This document shows, piece after piece, positions 8,207 through 16,541 of a DNA stretch of 23,204 nt; positions within the stretch are counted from its first letter, which is position 1; every line of letters begins with the position of its first letter. This stretch comes from JAAYCI01 sp031551695 (GTDB lineage: Bacteria; Bacillota; Clostridia; Oscillospirales; Ruminococcaceae), in the NCBI GenBank assembly GCA_031551695.1, contig JAVBNG010000062.1, positions 1 to 23,204 of the forward strand, written 5' to 3'. The notes below the pieces were generated by a model. The model saw only the letters and a program-made list of their open reading frames with translations. It ran no database searches and had not been told where the DNA came from. Both the position numbers and the translations under genes were made by a program.

Positions 8207-10342
8207 CTATTTCGTTTCGCTGTCCTTGCTCTCCTTGCCGTCTTTGCCGGTTTGGGCTGTTTCTTTGGCTTTGTCGCTGGTCTTGCGCTTGTTCAGGCGT
8301 TCCATCGTGTCTTCAAAGCTGTCTCTTACCGGCTTGTCCTCTCCCTTGCCTGCTTTCACGGCCTGCATCACGGGGCGCGCCTCGTATTCCACGCCCCCGG
8401 TAAGGCCGCTCTCCTCGTCGGCGTTCTTCTCGTAGGCCAACACCTCGCCGTCGTCCTTCTTCGCGCCTTCCTCCGGCTCGTCGCCGCTGAACACCAAAGG
8501 GGGCAGCTCGCCGCCTTCCATCAGGATGCGGAATTCATCGCCGGATATTTTTTCCCGTTCCAGCAGGTTTTCTGCCACCAGATGCAGCTGATCCATATGT
8601 TCTTCCAAAATTGACTGCGCCTTCTCAAATGCCCCGTCCAGAATATGGCGTACTTCGCCGTCGATTTCGCTGGCAATCTCCTCGGAATAATTGCGGCTGT
8701 GGCCGAAATCGCGCCCGAGAAAAGTCTCGCCGGGGTCGTTGTCATACACCACAGGCCCCAGTTTTTCCGAAAAGCCGTACCGCGTCACCATGGCGCGGCA
8801 CAAACGCGTGGCCTGCACCAGGTCATTGGAGGCGCCGGTGGAGATATCGTCCAGCACCAGCTTTTCCGCCACACGGCCGCCCAAAGCGCTGGAGAGGTCC
8901 TCCAGCATCTGCGTGCGCGTGCGGAACTGCACGTCCTCTTCCGGGCGGTACATGGTAAAGCCGCCCGCGGGGCCGTGCGGGATAATGGTGATTTGGTGCA
9001 CCGGGTCACTGGTGGGCAGGTAGAAGGCCGAAATAGCGTGGCCCGCCTCGTGGTAGGCCGTCAGCCTGCGCTCCTTCGGCGTCACCACGCGGCTCTTCTT
9101 CTCCGGGCCGGCCATCACCTTGATGCTTGCTTCTTCAATATCCACTTCCGTAATGGCCTTGCGGTTACGCCGCGCGGCCAGCAGGGCCGCCTCGTTCACC
9201 AGGTTTTCCAGGTCCGCGCCTGTGAAACCCGGTGTGGTGCGCGCGATGATCTTCAAATCAACATCCGGCGCCAACGGCTTTGTGCGCGTATGCACGCGCA
9301 AAATCTCCTCGCGGCCCTTGATGTCCGGAATGCCCACATACACTTGCCGGTCAAACCGTCCGGGGCGCAGCAATGCCTTGTCCAAAATGTCGGCGCGGTT
9401 CGTGGCCGCCACCACAATCACGCCCTCGTTGCCGTCGAAACCGTCCATTTCCACAAGCAACTGGTTCAGCGTTTGCTCGCGCTCGTCGTGGCCGCCGCCA
9501 AGGCCCGCGCCGCGCTGGCGGCCCACGGCGTCAATTTCGTCAATGAACACGATGCACGGAGCCGTTTTTTTCGCTTTGTCGAACAAGTCGCGCACGCGCG
9601 ACGCGCCGACGCCCACGTACATCTCCACAAAGTCGGAACCGGAAATGGAGTAAAACGGCACACCTGCTTCGCCGGCGCAGGCGCGCGCCAGCAGGGTTTT
9701 GCCCGTGCCAGGGGGGCCCACCAGCAGCACGCCGTGGGGAATGCGCGCCCCCAAGATGCTGAAGCGCTTCGGGTTTTTCAAAAACTCAACGATCTCTTCC
9801 AACTCTTCCTTTTCTTCGTCGGCGCCGGCCACGTCCTTGAAAGTGGTTTTGCTCTTATTGTCGGCCTGGTTTTTCACCTTGGCCTTGCCAACATTCAGGG
9901 CGCCTTTGCCCGCACCGTCCCCCTGCATATACATCATGTAGTAAAAGAAAAAGCCAAGGCCGACCAAAATTACCAGAGACGGCACCAGATAGATCCAAAT
10001 GGTGTTGTCGCCGGAATATTTGAAATCGTAATAGTCCATGGGCTTGCCGTCGTTCAGGTCTTTGTATTCGTCCAGATAATCCTGCAAATTCGTTTGGAAA
10101 AGGTAGGTGTACGGCATTTTATATGTTTCAGCTGTCGTACTTCCCTTCAGCGTGTATTCCAAATTGCCGTTGCCCGCGTCAAAGGTAAACGAAGACACTT
10201 CGCCATTTTCAAAGTGCTGGATAACGTCCGAATACTTCACGGATGCCGCCGGCGTGTTAAAATTCCTCGTCACAACATACAGCAGCACGGCAAGCGCCGC
10301 CAGCAGCAAGACGATGTTTGAATAACGCGGTTTTTTCTTCAA
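8207..10342 (-). CDS. ftsH: ATP-dependent zinc metalloprotease FtsH
   Basis: 711 residues. A membrane-anchored AAA+ protease that degrades misfolded membrane proteins and short-lived regulators. Helix 1 at about 9-25, an extracytoplasmic domain, helix 2 at 113-136; then AAA+ with Walker A GPPGTGKT (209-216), Walker B IVFIDEID (264-271) and the second region of homology ATNRADILDKALLRPGRFDR. The zinc protease has HEAGH (431-435), with D507 in TGASNDL as the probable third ligand. The tail after about residue 610 is long and rich in Glu, Lys and Asp, longer than in most homologues. The start is TTG (10342) after GGAGGA at about 8 nt. It sits 45 nt after hpt in the conserved tilS-hpt-ftsH order. 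Confidence 0.97.
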   Translation of the reverse strand: MKKKPRYSNIVLLLAALAVLLYVVTRNFNTPAASVKYSDVIQHFENGEVSSFTFDAGNGNLEYTLKGSTTAETYKMPYTYLFQTNLQDYLDEYKDLNDGKPMDYYDFKYSGDNTIWIYLVPSLVILVGLGFFFYYMMYMQGDGAGKGALNVGKAKVKNQADNKSKTTFKDVAGADEEKEELEEIVEFLKNPKRFSILGARIPHGVLLVGPPGTGKTLLARACAGEAGVPFYSISGSDFVEMYVGVGASRVRDLFDKAKKTAPCIVFIDEIDAVGRQRGAGLGGGHDEREQTLNQLLVEMDGFDGNEGVIVVAATNRADILDKALLRPGRFDRQVYVGIPDIKGREEILRVHTRTKPLAPDVDLKIIARTTPGFTGADLENLVNEAALLAARRNRKAITEVDIEEASIKVMAGPEKKSRVVTPKERRLTAYHEAGHAISAFYLPTSDPVHQITIIPHGPAGGFTMYRPEEDVQFRTRTQMLEDLSSALGGRVAEKLVLDDISTGASNDLVQATRLCRAMVTRYGFSEKLGPVVYDNDPGETFLGRDFGHSRNYSEEIASEIDGEVRHILDGAFEKAQSILEEHMDQLHLVAENLLEREKISGDEFRILMEGGELPPLVFSGDEPEEGAKKDDGEVLAYEKNADEESGLTGGVEYEARPVMQAVKAGKGEDKPVRDSFEDTMERLNKRKTSDKAKETAQTGKDGKESKDSETK

Positions 10343-10387
10343 AGAAAATCTCCTCCAAGTTTAGGCCATGCCGTGTGCGCGAAAAAC

Positions 10388-10945
10388 TCATTCCACTGCG
10401 CCATACGCCTCTGGTTTCAGCACGCCGATATATGCCACATTCCTGTATTTTTCGGCATAGTCCAATCCGTAACCAATTAAAAACTCATCCGGAACCTCAA
10501 AGCAGCAATAATCCGGCTTCAGCGGCACCTGCCGCCGCGAGGGCTTATCCAACAGTGTGGCAATGCGGATGCTGTCCGGGCCCCGCCCTTCCAGCAGGCC
10601 CTTCAGATAGTTCAGAGTCATGCCGGAGTCCAAGATATCCTCTACAATCAGCACATCGTGGCCGGCCAAATCGATATCGATGTCTTTGATGATCTTCACC
10701 ACACCGCTGCTTTTCGTTCCCGCGCCGTAGGACGATACAGACATGAAATCGATCTCCGCATGAATGGTGACGGCGCGCATCAAATCGGCCATAAAAACAA
10801 CAGAGCCTTTCAACACGCTCAGCATCAGCAGGTTTTTGCCTGCATAATCGCGGCTAAGCTGCGCACCAAGCTCCTGCACCTTCTCCGCAATCTGCTCATT
10901 TGTCAATAACACGCGTGCGATATCCGCATCCATTTGTGTTTTCAT
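10388..10945 (-). CDS. hpt: Hypoxanthine phosphoribosyltransferase
   Basis: 185 residues, the usual length. It salvages hypoxanthine and guanine to IMP and GMP using PRPP. The PRPP-binding loop is LIVEDILDSGMTL (99-111); LSVLKGSVVFMADL (42-55) forms the flexible/dimer region and FLIGYGLDYAEKYRN the purine-binding C-terminal part, ending with the family sequence YIGVLKPE. It lies between tilS and ftsH as in many Firmicutes, 62 nt after tilS. The ATG at 10945 follows a purine-rich AGGGGCAGGAACC stretch. In Bacillus, Hpt and TilS can together influence ftsH expression; this is family knowledge and cannot be shown here. Confidence 0.96.
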   Translation of the reverse strand: MKTQMDADIARVLLTNEQIAEKVQELGAQLSRDYAGKNLLMLSVLKGSVVFMADLMRAVTIHAEIDFMSVSSYGAGTKSSGVVKIIKDIDIDLAGHDVLIVEDILDSGMTLNYLKGLLEGRGPDSIRIATLLDKPSRRQVPLKPDYCCFEVPDEFLIGYGLDYAEKYRNVAYIGVLKPEAYGAVE

Positions 10946-11007
10946 CCTGGTTCCTGCCCCTTTCGCGGAGTGAATGAGAGTCCCTAAAATGTCAATCCTG
11001 CAAATTG

Positions 11008-12495
11008 CTATTGTAAAAGCTGTCTAATGACGAGCACTTGTCTTGTCTGTTCGTCCGGCGCAAGGCCCTCGCAAAAGCCCCGCCCCCAAAGAAACAGCAC
11101 CTCGCCGCCGCCTTTTTTCGCCACCAGCGGCAGCAGCGCCCGGCCAACAGGTTCCAAATGTTCTTCGCTGTACAGTTTTTTCAGTGTTTTCGTCACGCCG
11201 CGCCCGGCTTCGGCGAACCGGTCGCCCGGTCTGCGTGTACGGAATACACCATAGTCTAATATTTTATCACAATCTGCCAAAAAGGTTAAGCCCTTTTCTG
11301 CGGATTTTTCGTAAACGCTTTTTTCCAGTGGCCAGTCTATGATTTCTACCACCGCCCGAAAGCCACCGGGGAACACATGCTCCCCCTCTGCCAGCGGGAT
11401 TTCGTAGTTTGCCCCAACACTTCTTTCGCCGCAGGCCATGGCTCCGTCCACAGCGTCTTCGCCAGCATCCTTTGCCGTAACGGCCGCGCTTTCCACCAGG
11501 CCAACCACAAAAACCCCGCCCATCATCCGCGCCTCACGCCCGTTTGGCAGGCTGGCGGCGGCGCACTCTCCAAACAGCACGCGCTCCATGCGGGCAAGGC
11601 ACGGGCGGTCGGCGTCACGCCCGGCAAGCCTTGCAAAGGCGGCCAACCGCACAGGCGGCGGGGCTTCGCGCAGGGTTTTCGCGTCGCAGCGCGCGCTTTG
11701 CCTTTCGGGCAAAGGGCCGAACCGGCCCGCCGGCGCGGCTTGCCCAGCCTTTTCCAGCAGCCCTTCGGCAAGCTCCGCCAAAAACACATCTACCTCCCGC
11801 ATATCCCCGGCCAACCGCGAAAGCGCGCGCGCCGCGCCAGGGTGCGCCTCTTCCAGCGCGGGCAGGGCCACGCGGCGGATTTTATTCCGCGCAAAACCTT
11901 CGTCGAAATTTGTCGAATCCGTGCAAAACGCGAGACCGTGCAACGAGCAGTATGCCTCCACCTCGCTGCGGTCAACGCCCAAAAACGGCCGGATGATATG
12001 CCCTTTCACCGGCGCAATACCGGAAAGCCCCCTGGCCGACGCCCCGCGCGCCGCGTTAAACAGCACAGTCTCGGCGTTGTCGCTCAACGTGTGGGCCACG
12101 GCCACCTTCGCGCGCTGCGCCTCGGCCAAATCCGCAAAAAAAGCGTAGCGCAATTCCCTTGCCCACGCCTCTGTCCCCTTGCCTTTCGGCCGCGGCACTT
12201 CGCACATGTTGCCGTGGCCCACATACAGCTGCACCCCGGCCGCTTTGCACAGGCGTTCGCAAAATGCCGCGTCCCGCAAACTTTCTTCTCCCCGCAGGCC
12301 ATGCTCAAAATGCGCGGCCTTCATTGTAACACCAAGCGCCGCGCGGTTTTGCGCAAAAAAATGGAACAACGCCACAGAGTCGGCCCCGCCGGACAAGGCC
12401 ACCACCACGCAGTCGCCTGTTTGCAGCATGCCGTGCCGTTCCAACGTGGCAAACACTTTTGCCGCAAAGCAGTCCTGCGCCATTTCCATCATCAT
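11008..12495 (-). CDS. tilS: tRNA(Ile)-lysidine synthase TilS
   Basis: 495 residues from the chosen start. It modifies C34 of tRNA-Ile(CAU) to lysidine, giving AUA decoding. The N-terminal PP-loop ATPase has SGGADS (residues 35-40), then AAHFEHGLRGEES, ELRYAFF and AHTLSDNAETVL. The C-terminal TilS domain ends with a tRNA-binding segment around SEEHLEPVGRALLPL and FLWGRGFCEGL. The frame is open upstream to 12594, but that would overlap dnaB by about 90 nt. I prefer the run of ATGs at 12495-12481, of which 12495 lies 7 nt after the dnaB stop. The ribosome site is weak (CGGG), so translational coupling to dnaB is likely. The exact ATG is uncertain. Confidence 0.92.
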   Translation of the reverse strand: MMMEMAQDCFAAKVFATLERHGMLQTGDCVVVALSGGADSVALFHFFAQNRAALGVTMKAAHFEHGLRGEESLRDAAFCERLCKAAGVQLYVGHGNMCEVPRPKGKGTEAWARELRYAFFADLAEAQRAKVAVAHTLSDNAETVLFNAARGASARGLSGIAPVKGHIIRPFLGVDRSEVEAYCSLHGLAFCTDSTNFDEGFARNKIRRVALPALEEAHPGAARALSRLAGDMREVDVFLAELAEGLLEKAGQAAPAGRFGPLPERQSARCDAKTLREAPPPVRLAAFARLAGRDADRPCLARMERVLFGECAAASLPNGREARMMGGVFVVGLVESAAVTAKDAGEDAVDGAMACGERSVGANYEIPLAEGEHVFPGGFRAVVEIIDWPLEKSVYEKSAEKGLTFLADCDKILDYGVFRTRRPGDRFAEAGRGVTKTLKKLYSEEHLEPVGRALLPLVAKKGGGEVLFLWGRGFCEGLAPDEQTRQVLVIRQLLQ

Positions 12496-12502
12496 ACCCG
12501 AA

Positions 12503-13882
12503 TCAATAGTTGTATTCCGGCGAAATAAAGCGGGTGTGGGTACCGTCCCATAACAATGGCACGTTTGCCGTGTCGCCGTGGCGGTTTTTGGCAATGATGC
12601 ACTCCGCCTCCATCATTTCGCTCTCGCTCTGGTCCTCGTAATAGGCGCGCTGCAAAAACATCACCACGTCGGCGTCCTGCTCGATGGAGCCGGAATCGCG
12701 CAAATCGCTCAGCATGGGGCGGCGGTCCGCCCCGCCCTTTTCTATGCTGCGCGAAAGCTGCGAAAGCGCCATCACCGGCAAATTCAAGTCCTTTGCCATG
12801 ATCTTCAAATTCCGCGTAATTTCGCTGATTTCCTGCACCCGGTTCTCCACCCGGCGGGCGGAGTGCATCAGCTGCAAATAGTCGATGATCACAAGGCCGA
12901 TCGGTTTTGCCCCGGTGGCGTTCGCCTCGCGGTTGATGGCGCGGATTTTGCTTTTCATCTCCGTAATGCCGATGGCGGAGGAATCGTCGAGGAAAACGGG
13001 ATACTGGCTGATCACTTCGGACGCCTCCGTCAGCCCTTCCCAGTCCTCCGGCTTGATGTCGCCGGTGCGGAAAATGCGGCTGTCCGCCATGGCCTCGGCG
13101 GATAATAAGCGCCCGGCCAGCTGGTCCTTCGTCATCTCCAGGCTGAAAATCATCACCGGGATGTCCTGTTTCGCCACGTTCATGGCAATGTTCAGCGCAA
13201 AGCTGGTTTTGCCCACGCCGGGCCGGGCCGCCAAAATCAACAGGTCCGAACGGCCAAGGCCCGTCAGGTGGTAGTCCAGCAGGCGGTATCCCGTTTTGAT
13301 GCCTAGGTAATCCTTACGGTTTTCGCCGGAGATGCGGTGCAAATGCTGCATGATCTCCACCACGGCGAACCGAAGGGGCTGCACTTCCGAGGAATCGCGG
13401 CCGCCGGAACGTATTTCATACAGGCGCTGTTCCGCGCCCTCCAGCATGGTTTTGGCCTCCACGTCGTCGGCCGATTGCTCCAAAATGTTGCGCGCCTCTT
13501 CCACCAGCAGGCGCTTGATGTATTTCTCCTGGACGATATCGATGTAGCTGGGCAGGTTCGAGATGGTGGGCACGGTCACGGCCATTTCCATCAGGTAGGC
13601 CCGGGCCTCTTCCACGTTCGCAAACACATTTTCGGCAGCCAAACGGTCCGCCAGCACCACCACATCCACCGGCTTCGAGTTTGCCACCAGCATGTGCACT
13701 TCCGCAAAAACGGCGCGGTTTTGCCGCACATAGAACATCTCCGGGCGCAATGTGCGCATGGAAATGTCCACGCTGTCCGGGTCGGCCAGCATGGCGCCAA
13801 GCACGCTTTGCTCCGCAGGCATGCTGTACGGCGGTTCCACACCCAGCCCTTCCAGCGTCAGCCCCACAGCTTCCCTTGCCAA
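12503..13882 (-). CDS. dnaB: Replicative DNA helicase DnaB
   Basis: 459 residues, usual length. The hexameric helicase that unwinds DNA at the fork and recruits primase. The N-terminal domain starts near PPYSMPAEQSVLGAMLAD (18-35). The RecA-like C-terminal domain has Walker A ARPGVGKTS (219-227), Walker B region IGLVIIDYLQLMH, and the sensor/arginine-finger region MALSQLSR to DLRDSGSIEQDADVV. The start is TTG at 13882, with AAGGAG 9 nt upstream; that site is the last codons of rplI (GTG AAG GAG TAA), so the two genes are tightly coupled. No intein or insertion interrupts it. In Bacillus the same gene is called dnaC. Confidence 0.97.
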   Translation of the reverse strand: MAREAVGLTLEGLGVEPPYSMPAEQSVLGAMLADPDSVDISMRTLRPEMFYVRQNRAVFAEVHMLVANSKPVDVVVLADRLAAENVFANVEEARAYLMEMAVTVPTISNLPSYIDIVQEKYIKRLLVEEARNILEQSADDVEAKTMLEGAEQRLYEIRSGGRDSSEVQPLRFAVVEIMQHLHRISGENRKDYLGIKTGYRLLDYHLTGLGRSDLLILAARPGVGKTSFALNIAMNVAKQDIPVMIFSLEMTKDQLAGRLLSAEAMADSRIFRTGDIKPEDWEGLTEASEVISQYPVFLDDSSAIGITEMKSKIRAINREANATGAKPIGLVIIDYLQLMHSARRVENRVQEISEITRNLKIMAKDLNLPVMALSQLSRSIEKGGADRRPMLSDLRDSGSIEQDADVVMFLQRAYYEDQSESEMMEAECIIAKNRHGDTANVPLLWDGTHTRFISPEYNY

Positions 13883-13888
13883 TGGCGT

Positions 13889-14338
13889 TTACTCCTTCAC
13901 AACCTCACAGGTGAACTTTGCCGAAATGCCCGGGGCGATTTTCGCCTCCACCGTATAGCTGCCATAGTCTTTGATTTCGCGCACGTCCAGATTCAGCTTG
14001 CGTTTGTCTATTTCCACGCCTTTTTCCGCCAGCAGCGCCGCCGAGATGTCCTTCACCGTCACCGCGCCGAACAGCCGGCCGCTTTCGCCGCCCTTGGCAT
14101 GCACGCTCACACGCTGGTCTTTGATTTTATCGGCCAATTCCAGGGCCGCCTCGCGCTCCAGGTCTTCTTTGTGCTTTTTCGAGTCCGCCTTCGCCTTCAC
14201 TTCGTTCATGGCCGCGGTGTCCGCCACCATGGCAAGGCCGCGCGGAATCAGGTAATTGCGCGCGTACCCGTCGCTCACTTCATACATTTCGTCCTTTTTC
14301 CCGATGCTTTTCACATCTTGCTTCAGCACTACTTTCAT
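13889..14338 (-). CDS. rplI: 50S ribosomal protein L9
   Basis: 149 residues, the standard length. The N-terminal rRNA-binding domain starts MKVVLKQDVKSIGKKDE and contains the diagnostic GYARNYLIPRGLA; a long Ala/Glu/Lys-rich connecting helix (about 41-75) and the C-terminal domain (GRLFGAVT onward) follow. L9 binds 23S rRNA near the L1 stalk and helps keep the reading frame. An AAGGGAG site lies about 10 nt before the ATG. A predicted promoter sits 31 nt upstream, so this is the first gene of the rplI-dnaB-tilS-hpt-ftsH unit. gdpP just upstream is the usual neighbour. Confidence 0.98.
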   Translation of the reverse strand: MKVVLKQDVKSIGKKDEMYEVSDGYARNYLIPRGLAMVADTAAMNEVKAKADSKKHKEDLEREAALELADKIKDQRVSVHAKGGESGRLFGAVTVKDISAALLAEKGVEIDKRKLNLDVREIKDYGSYTVEAKIAPGISAKFTCEVVKE

Positions 14339-14368
14339 TCTTCTCAGGCTCCCTTCGTCAACACCCTA

Positions 14369-14397
14369 ATTATACCATATATATGGAAATCTTTCAT
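14369..14397 (-). promoter_or_regulatory. Predicted promoter of the rplI-dnaB-tilS-hpt-ftsH unit
   Basis: On the minus strand TGGTATAAT gives a perfect -10 (14374-14369) with an extended TGn motif. The -35 is poor (ATGAAA at 17 nt), which is acceptable for an extended -10 promoter. A perfect 12-bp palindrome CCATATATATGG (14375-14386) abuts the -10. The rplI ATG is about 30 nt downstream. Confidence 0.6.
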
Positions 14398-14438
14398 TTT
14401 TATTGTTCAAAAACAATATTTACGCGCAAAAAAACATG

Positions 14439-16412
14439 TCATTCACGCACGCCGGCGTCATATTTCTTGCGATAATCATCGATGGCGTCAAAAATGCGCT
14501 CTTCCGCCTCTTTGATGCCCACACCTTTCAGCTGCGCCCCGGCCATGGTCAAATGGCCGCCGCCGCCAAGGCTCTCCATAATCAGCTGCACGTTGATATC
14601 CCCCATGCTGCGGGCGGACACCAGCACCTGGCTGCCCTGCAAAACGGCCACCACGCTGGCCTTCACGCCCTCGATGGTGAGAAGATCATTTGCCGCCTGC
14701 GCCGCCAGCACGTCTGCGTACGCGGGAATCTTATCGCTCACCGCAACGGCGCACGCGTGATAGATTTTTGCCTGGCCCACCAAATGGCTGCGGTACAGGT
14801 AATCGTTCATAGACGTGCTGAACAGGCCCTTCACGTCTTCCGTGTCCGCGCCGCAGCGCCGCAGGAAGGCCGCCGCCTCGAAGGTGCGCACGCCCACGTG
14901 CAGCGAAAAGGTGCGCGTGTCCAGCATGATGCCGGCCAGCAACGCTTCCGCTTCGATGGGCGCGGGCTTTTCCGCCTCGGGAATGTCCAGTTCCAGGTAC
15001 ATCAGCAGTTCCGTCACCAACTCCGACGCGCTGGACGCGTAGGTCTCGTGGTACAACAGCGTCGCGTCTTCAATATACCCCACTACTCGGCGGTGGTGGT
15101 CAATGATCACCACTTCGTCGCACATCTCATATACATGCTGGCTTTCCAGCATGTGCTTCGCGTGGGTGTCCACAATCACCAGCACCGTGCCATGGCCCGC
15201 GTGGCCCACGGCGGCGGATGGTGAAATGAAAGATTTCGTATACCCCGCCCCACACATCGCGTCCAATAATCTCTGCGCTTGGGTATGCTCGCGGTCGATG
15301 ACGATATGGGCCGTTTTGCCGCACATACGGCAAAACCGAAGCACGCCAATGGCCGCGCCCACACTGTCCATATCCGAGTTGCGGTGCCCCATAATCAGCA
15401 CCCGGTTCGCATGCATCACTTTTTCGCGCAATGCCGTGGAAATCACGCGGCTTTTCACCTTGGTGCGTTTTTCCACGCCGCGGGTGACGCCGCCGTAAAA
15501 GTCATAACCGTCCGGCCCCTTCACGGCGGCCTGGTCTCCGCCGCGGCCCAGCGCCATCTCAAGCGCCTCGGCGGCCAACTCCTCGCACTCGGCAAAAGTC
15601 TCGCCGCGGCCCACGCCAATGGAAAGCGTCACTGGCACGCCGCCCTCCGCCTCAATCTTGCGCACTTCATCCAACACGGCAAACCGGTTCGCCATCATTT
15701 CGGCGGCGTGGCGCTCCTCCACCACAGCCAAATACCGCGCCGAGCTCATGCGACGCACAAAACCGGAGGAATCTTCCACATAACGGCCGACGGCAAGCTC
15801 CACGTCGCTTAAAATGCGCGCGCTTTGGGTTTCGCGCATGTCTTTCAATATCTCGTCGTAGGTATCCAGCGTAAAATAAATCACCGCCGGGCGCGAGGCA
15901 TAGTATTCCTCATAAGTGCCCTTCAGTTCCGTGTCCTCGGAAAAAAGCAACAGGTGCAGGCCATCGGCCCCCTGCACGTGGCCACAGTGCACCGTGTAAC
16001 GGCTGCCGGCAAGCTCCACGTCCTGCCCGCCCTCCAGGCAGGCCTTTTCCACGTCCAGCCCCGGCAGCAGCTTGTCCACGTGGGCAAGCACCCCGGCGTT
16101 GCCGTTTGCGAAGCTGCGGCGAAAGCACTCGTTGCACCACACCACGCTGCCGTTTGCCACCACGGCCGCGGGTATGGCCACCTGCGAAAGGCCGCCGTTC
16201 TCGCTTTCCTCGGTGCTAAGTGCCTTGCGTACGCCGCGCCGCAGCACCTGCAGGCCAATGGCCAGCACGCACAGCGCAATCAAAAACACGATACCTGCCG
16301 GAATCAAAAACCGCGGCCGGGCCAGCGCCTGCGTTACCAGCAGCGCCACGGAAAGCGCCGCCAGCAAAATGATCGTCGCGTCCAGGGACCAATAATATTT
16401 TCCGCGCTTCAA
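14439..16412 (-). CDS. gdpP: Cyclic-di-AMP phosphodiesterase GdpP (DHH family)
   Basis: 657 residues, standard length. It hydrolyses c-di-AMP to pApA and so affects potassium and osmotic balance and cell-wall stress. Two N-terminal membrane helices (about 11-30 and 35-56), a degenerate PAS region (about 75-160), and a degenerate GGDEF domain (about 175-305) whose signature is lost (SSARYLAVVEE), as usual in GdpP. The DHH domain has MGHRNSDMDSVG (341-352), D415 in VDTH, IIDHH (436-440) and D498. DHHA1 ends with GGGGHLTMAGAQL. The expected Mn ligands are all present. The start is TTG (16412), with AGGAG about 7 nt upstream. It lies before rplI, the common Firmicutes order. Confidence 0.96.
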   Translation of the reverse strand: MKRGKYYWSLDATIILLAALSVALLVTQALARPRFLIPAGIVFLIALCVLAIGLQVLRRGVRKALSTEESENGGLSQVAIPAAVVANGSVVWCNECFRRSFANGNAGVLAHVDKLLPGLDVEKACLEGGQDVELAGSRYTVHCGHVQGADGLHLLLFSEDTELKGTYEEYYASRPAVIYFTLDTYDEILKDMRETQSARILSDVELAVGRYVEDSSGFVRRMSSARYLAVVEERHAAEMMANRFAVLDEVRKIEAEGGVPVTLSIGVGRGETFAECEELAAEALEMALGRGGDQAAVKGPDGYDFYGGVTRGVEKRTKVKSRVISTALREKVMHANRVLIMGHRNSDMDSVGAAIGVLRFCRMCGKTAHIVIDREHTQAQRLLDAMCGAGYTKSFISPSAAVGHAGHGTVLVIVDTHAKHMLESQHVYEMCDEVVIIDHHRRVVGYIEDATLLYHETYASSASELVTELLMYLELDIPEAEKPAPIEAEALLAGIMLDTRTFSLHVGVRTFEAAAFLRRCGADTEDVKGLFSTSMNDYLYRSHLVGQAKIYHACAVAVSDKIPAYADVLAAQAANDLLTIEGVKASVVAVLQGSQVLVSARSMGDINVQLIMESLGGGGHLTMAGAQLKGVGIKEAEERIFDAIDDYRKKYDAGVRE

Positions 16413-16541
16413 ATTTTTCTCCTATGCGCCAAATGCGACAAAACACAGTATTCCGTGCGGCGAAATCAAAATCATCCTCGTCTACTTGTAATTTTTTAAT
16501 GTAAAGTAATTTAGCTTGTCGATTAACGATCGGACAAAAAC

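Noticed and set aside
8645..10321. 558-residue open frame on the plus strand opposite ftsH
   Set aside because: It is the complement of a clear ftsH gene; the translation is rich in His, Arg, Gln and Ala with no domain pattern, as expected of antisense frames in GC-rich DNA. The same holds for the long plus-strand frames opposite rnj (17094-18569), tilS (11377-12528), dnaB (13337-14515) and rnr (1725-2663).
12481..12594. Longer tilS start at 12594
   Set aside because: It would overlap dnaB by about 90 nt, and the added residues do not resemble TilS N-termini, which start shortly before the PP-loop.
14401..14418. Terminator after gdpP (TATTGTT/AACAATA hairpin)
   Set aside because: The stem is AT-only and no T run follows it on the minus strand; kept only as a possible operator-like repeat.
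16413..16541. Terminator and promoter between rnj and gdpP
   Set aside because: A bulged TTGT-CGAT/ATCG-ACAA hairpin follows the rnj stop, but no T run follows it. The AT-rich stretch has no pair of -35 and -10 boxes at proper spacing, so gdpP may be read from rnj.
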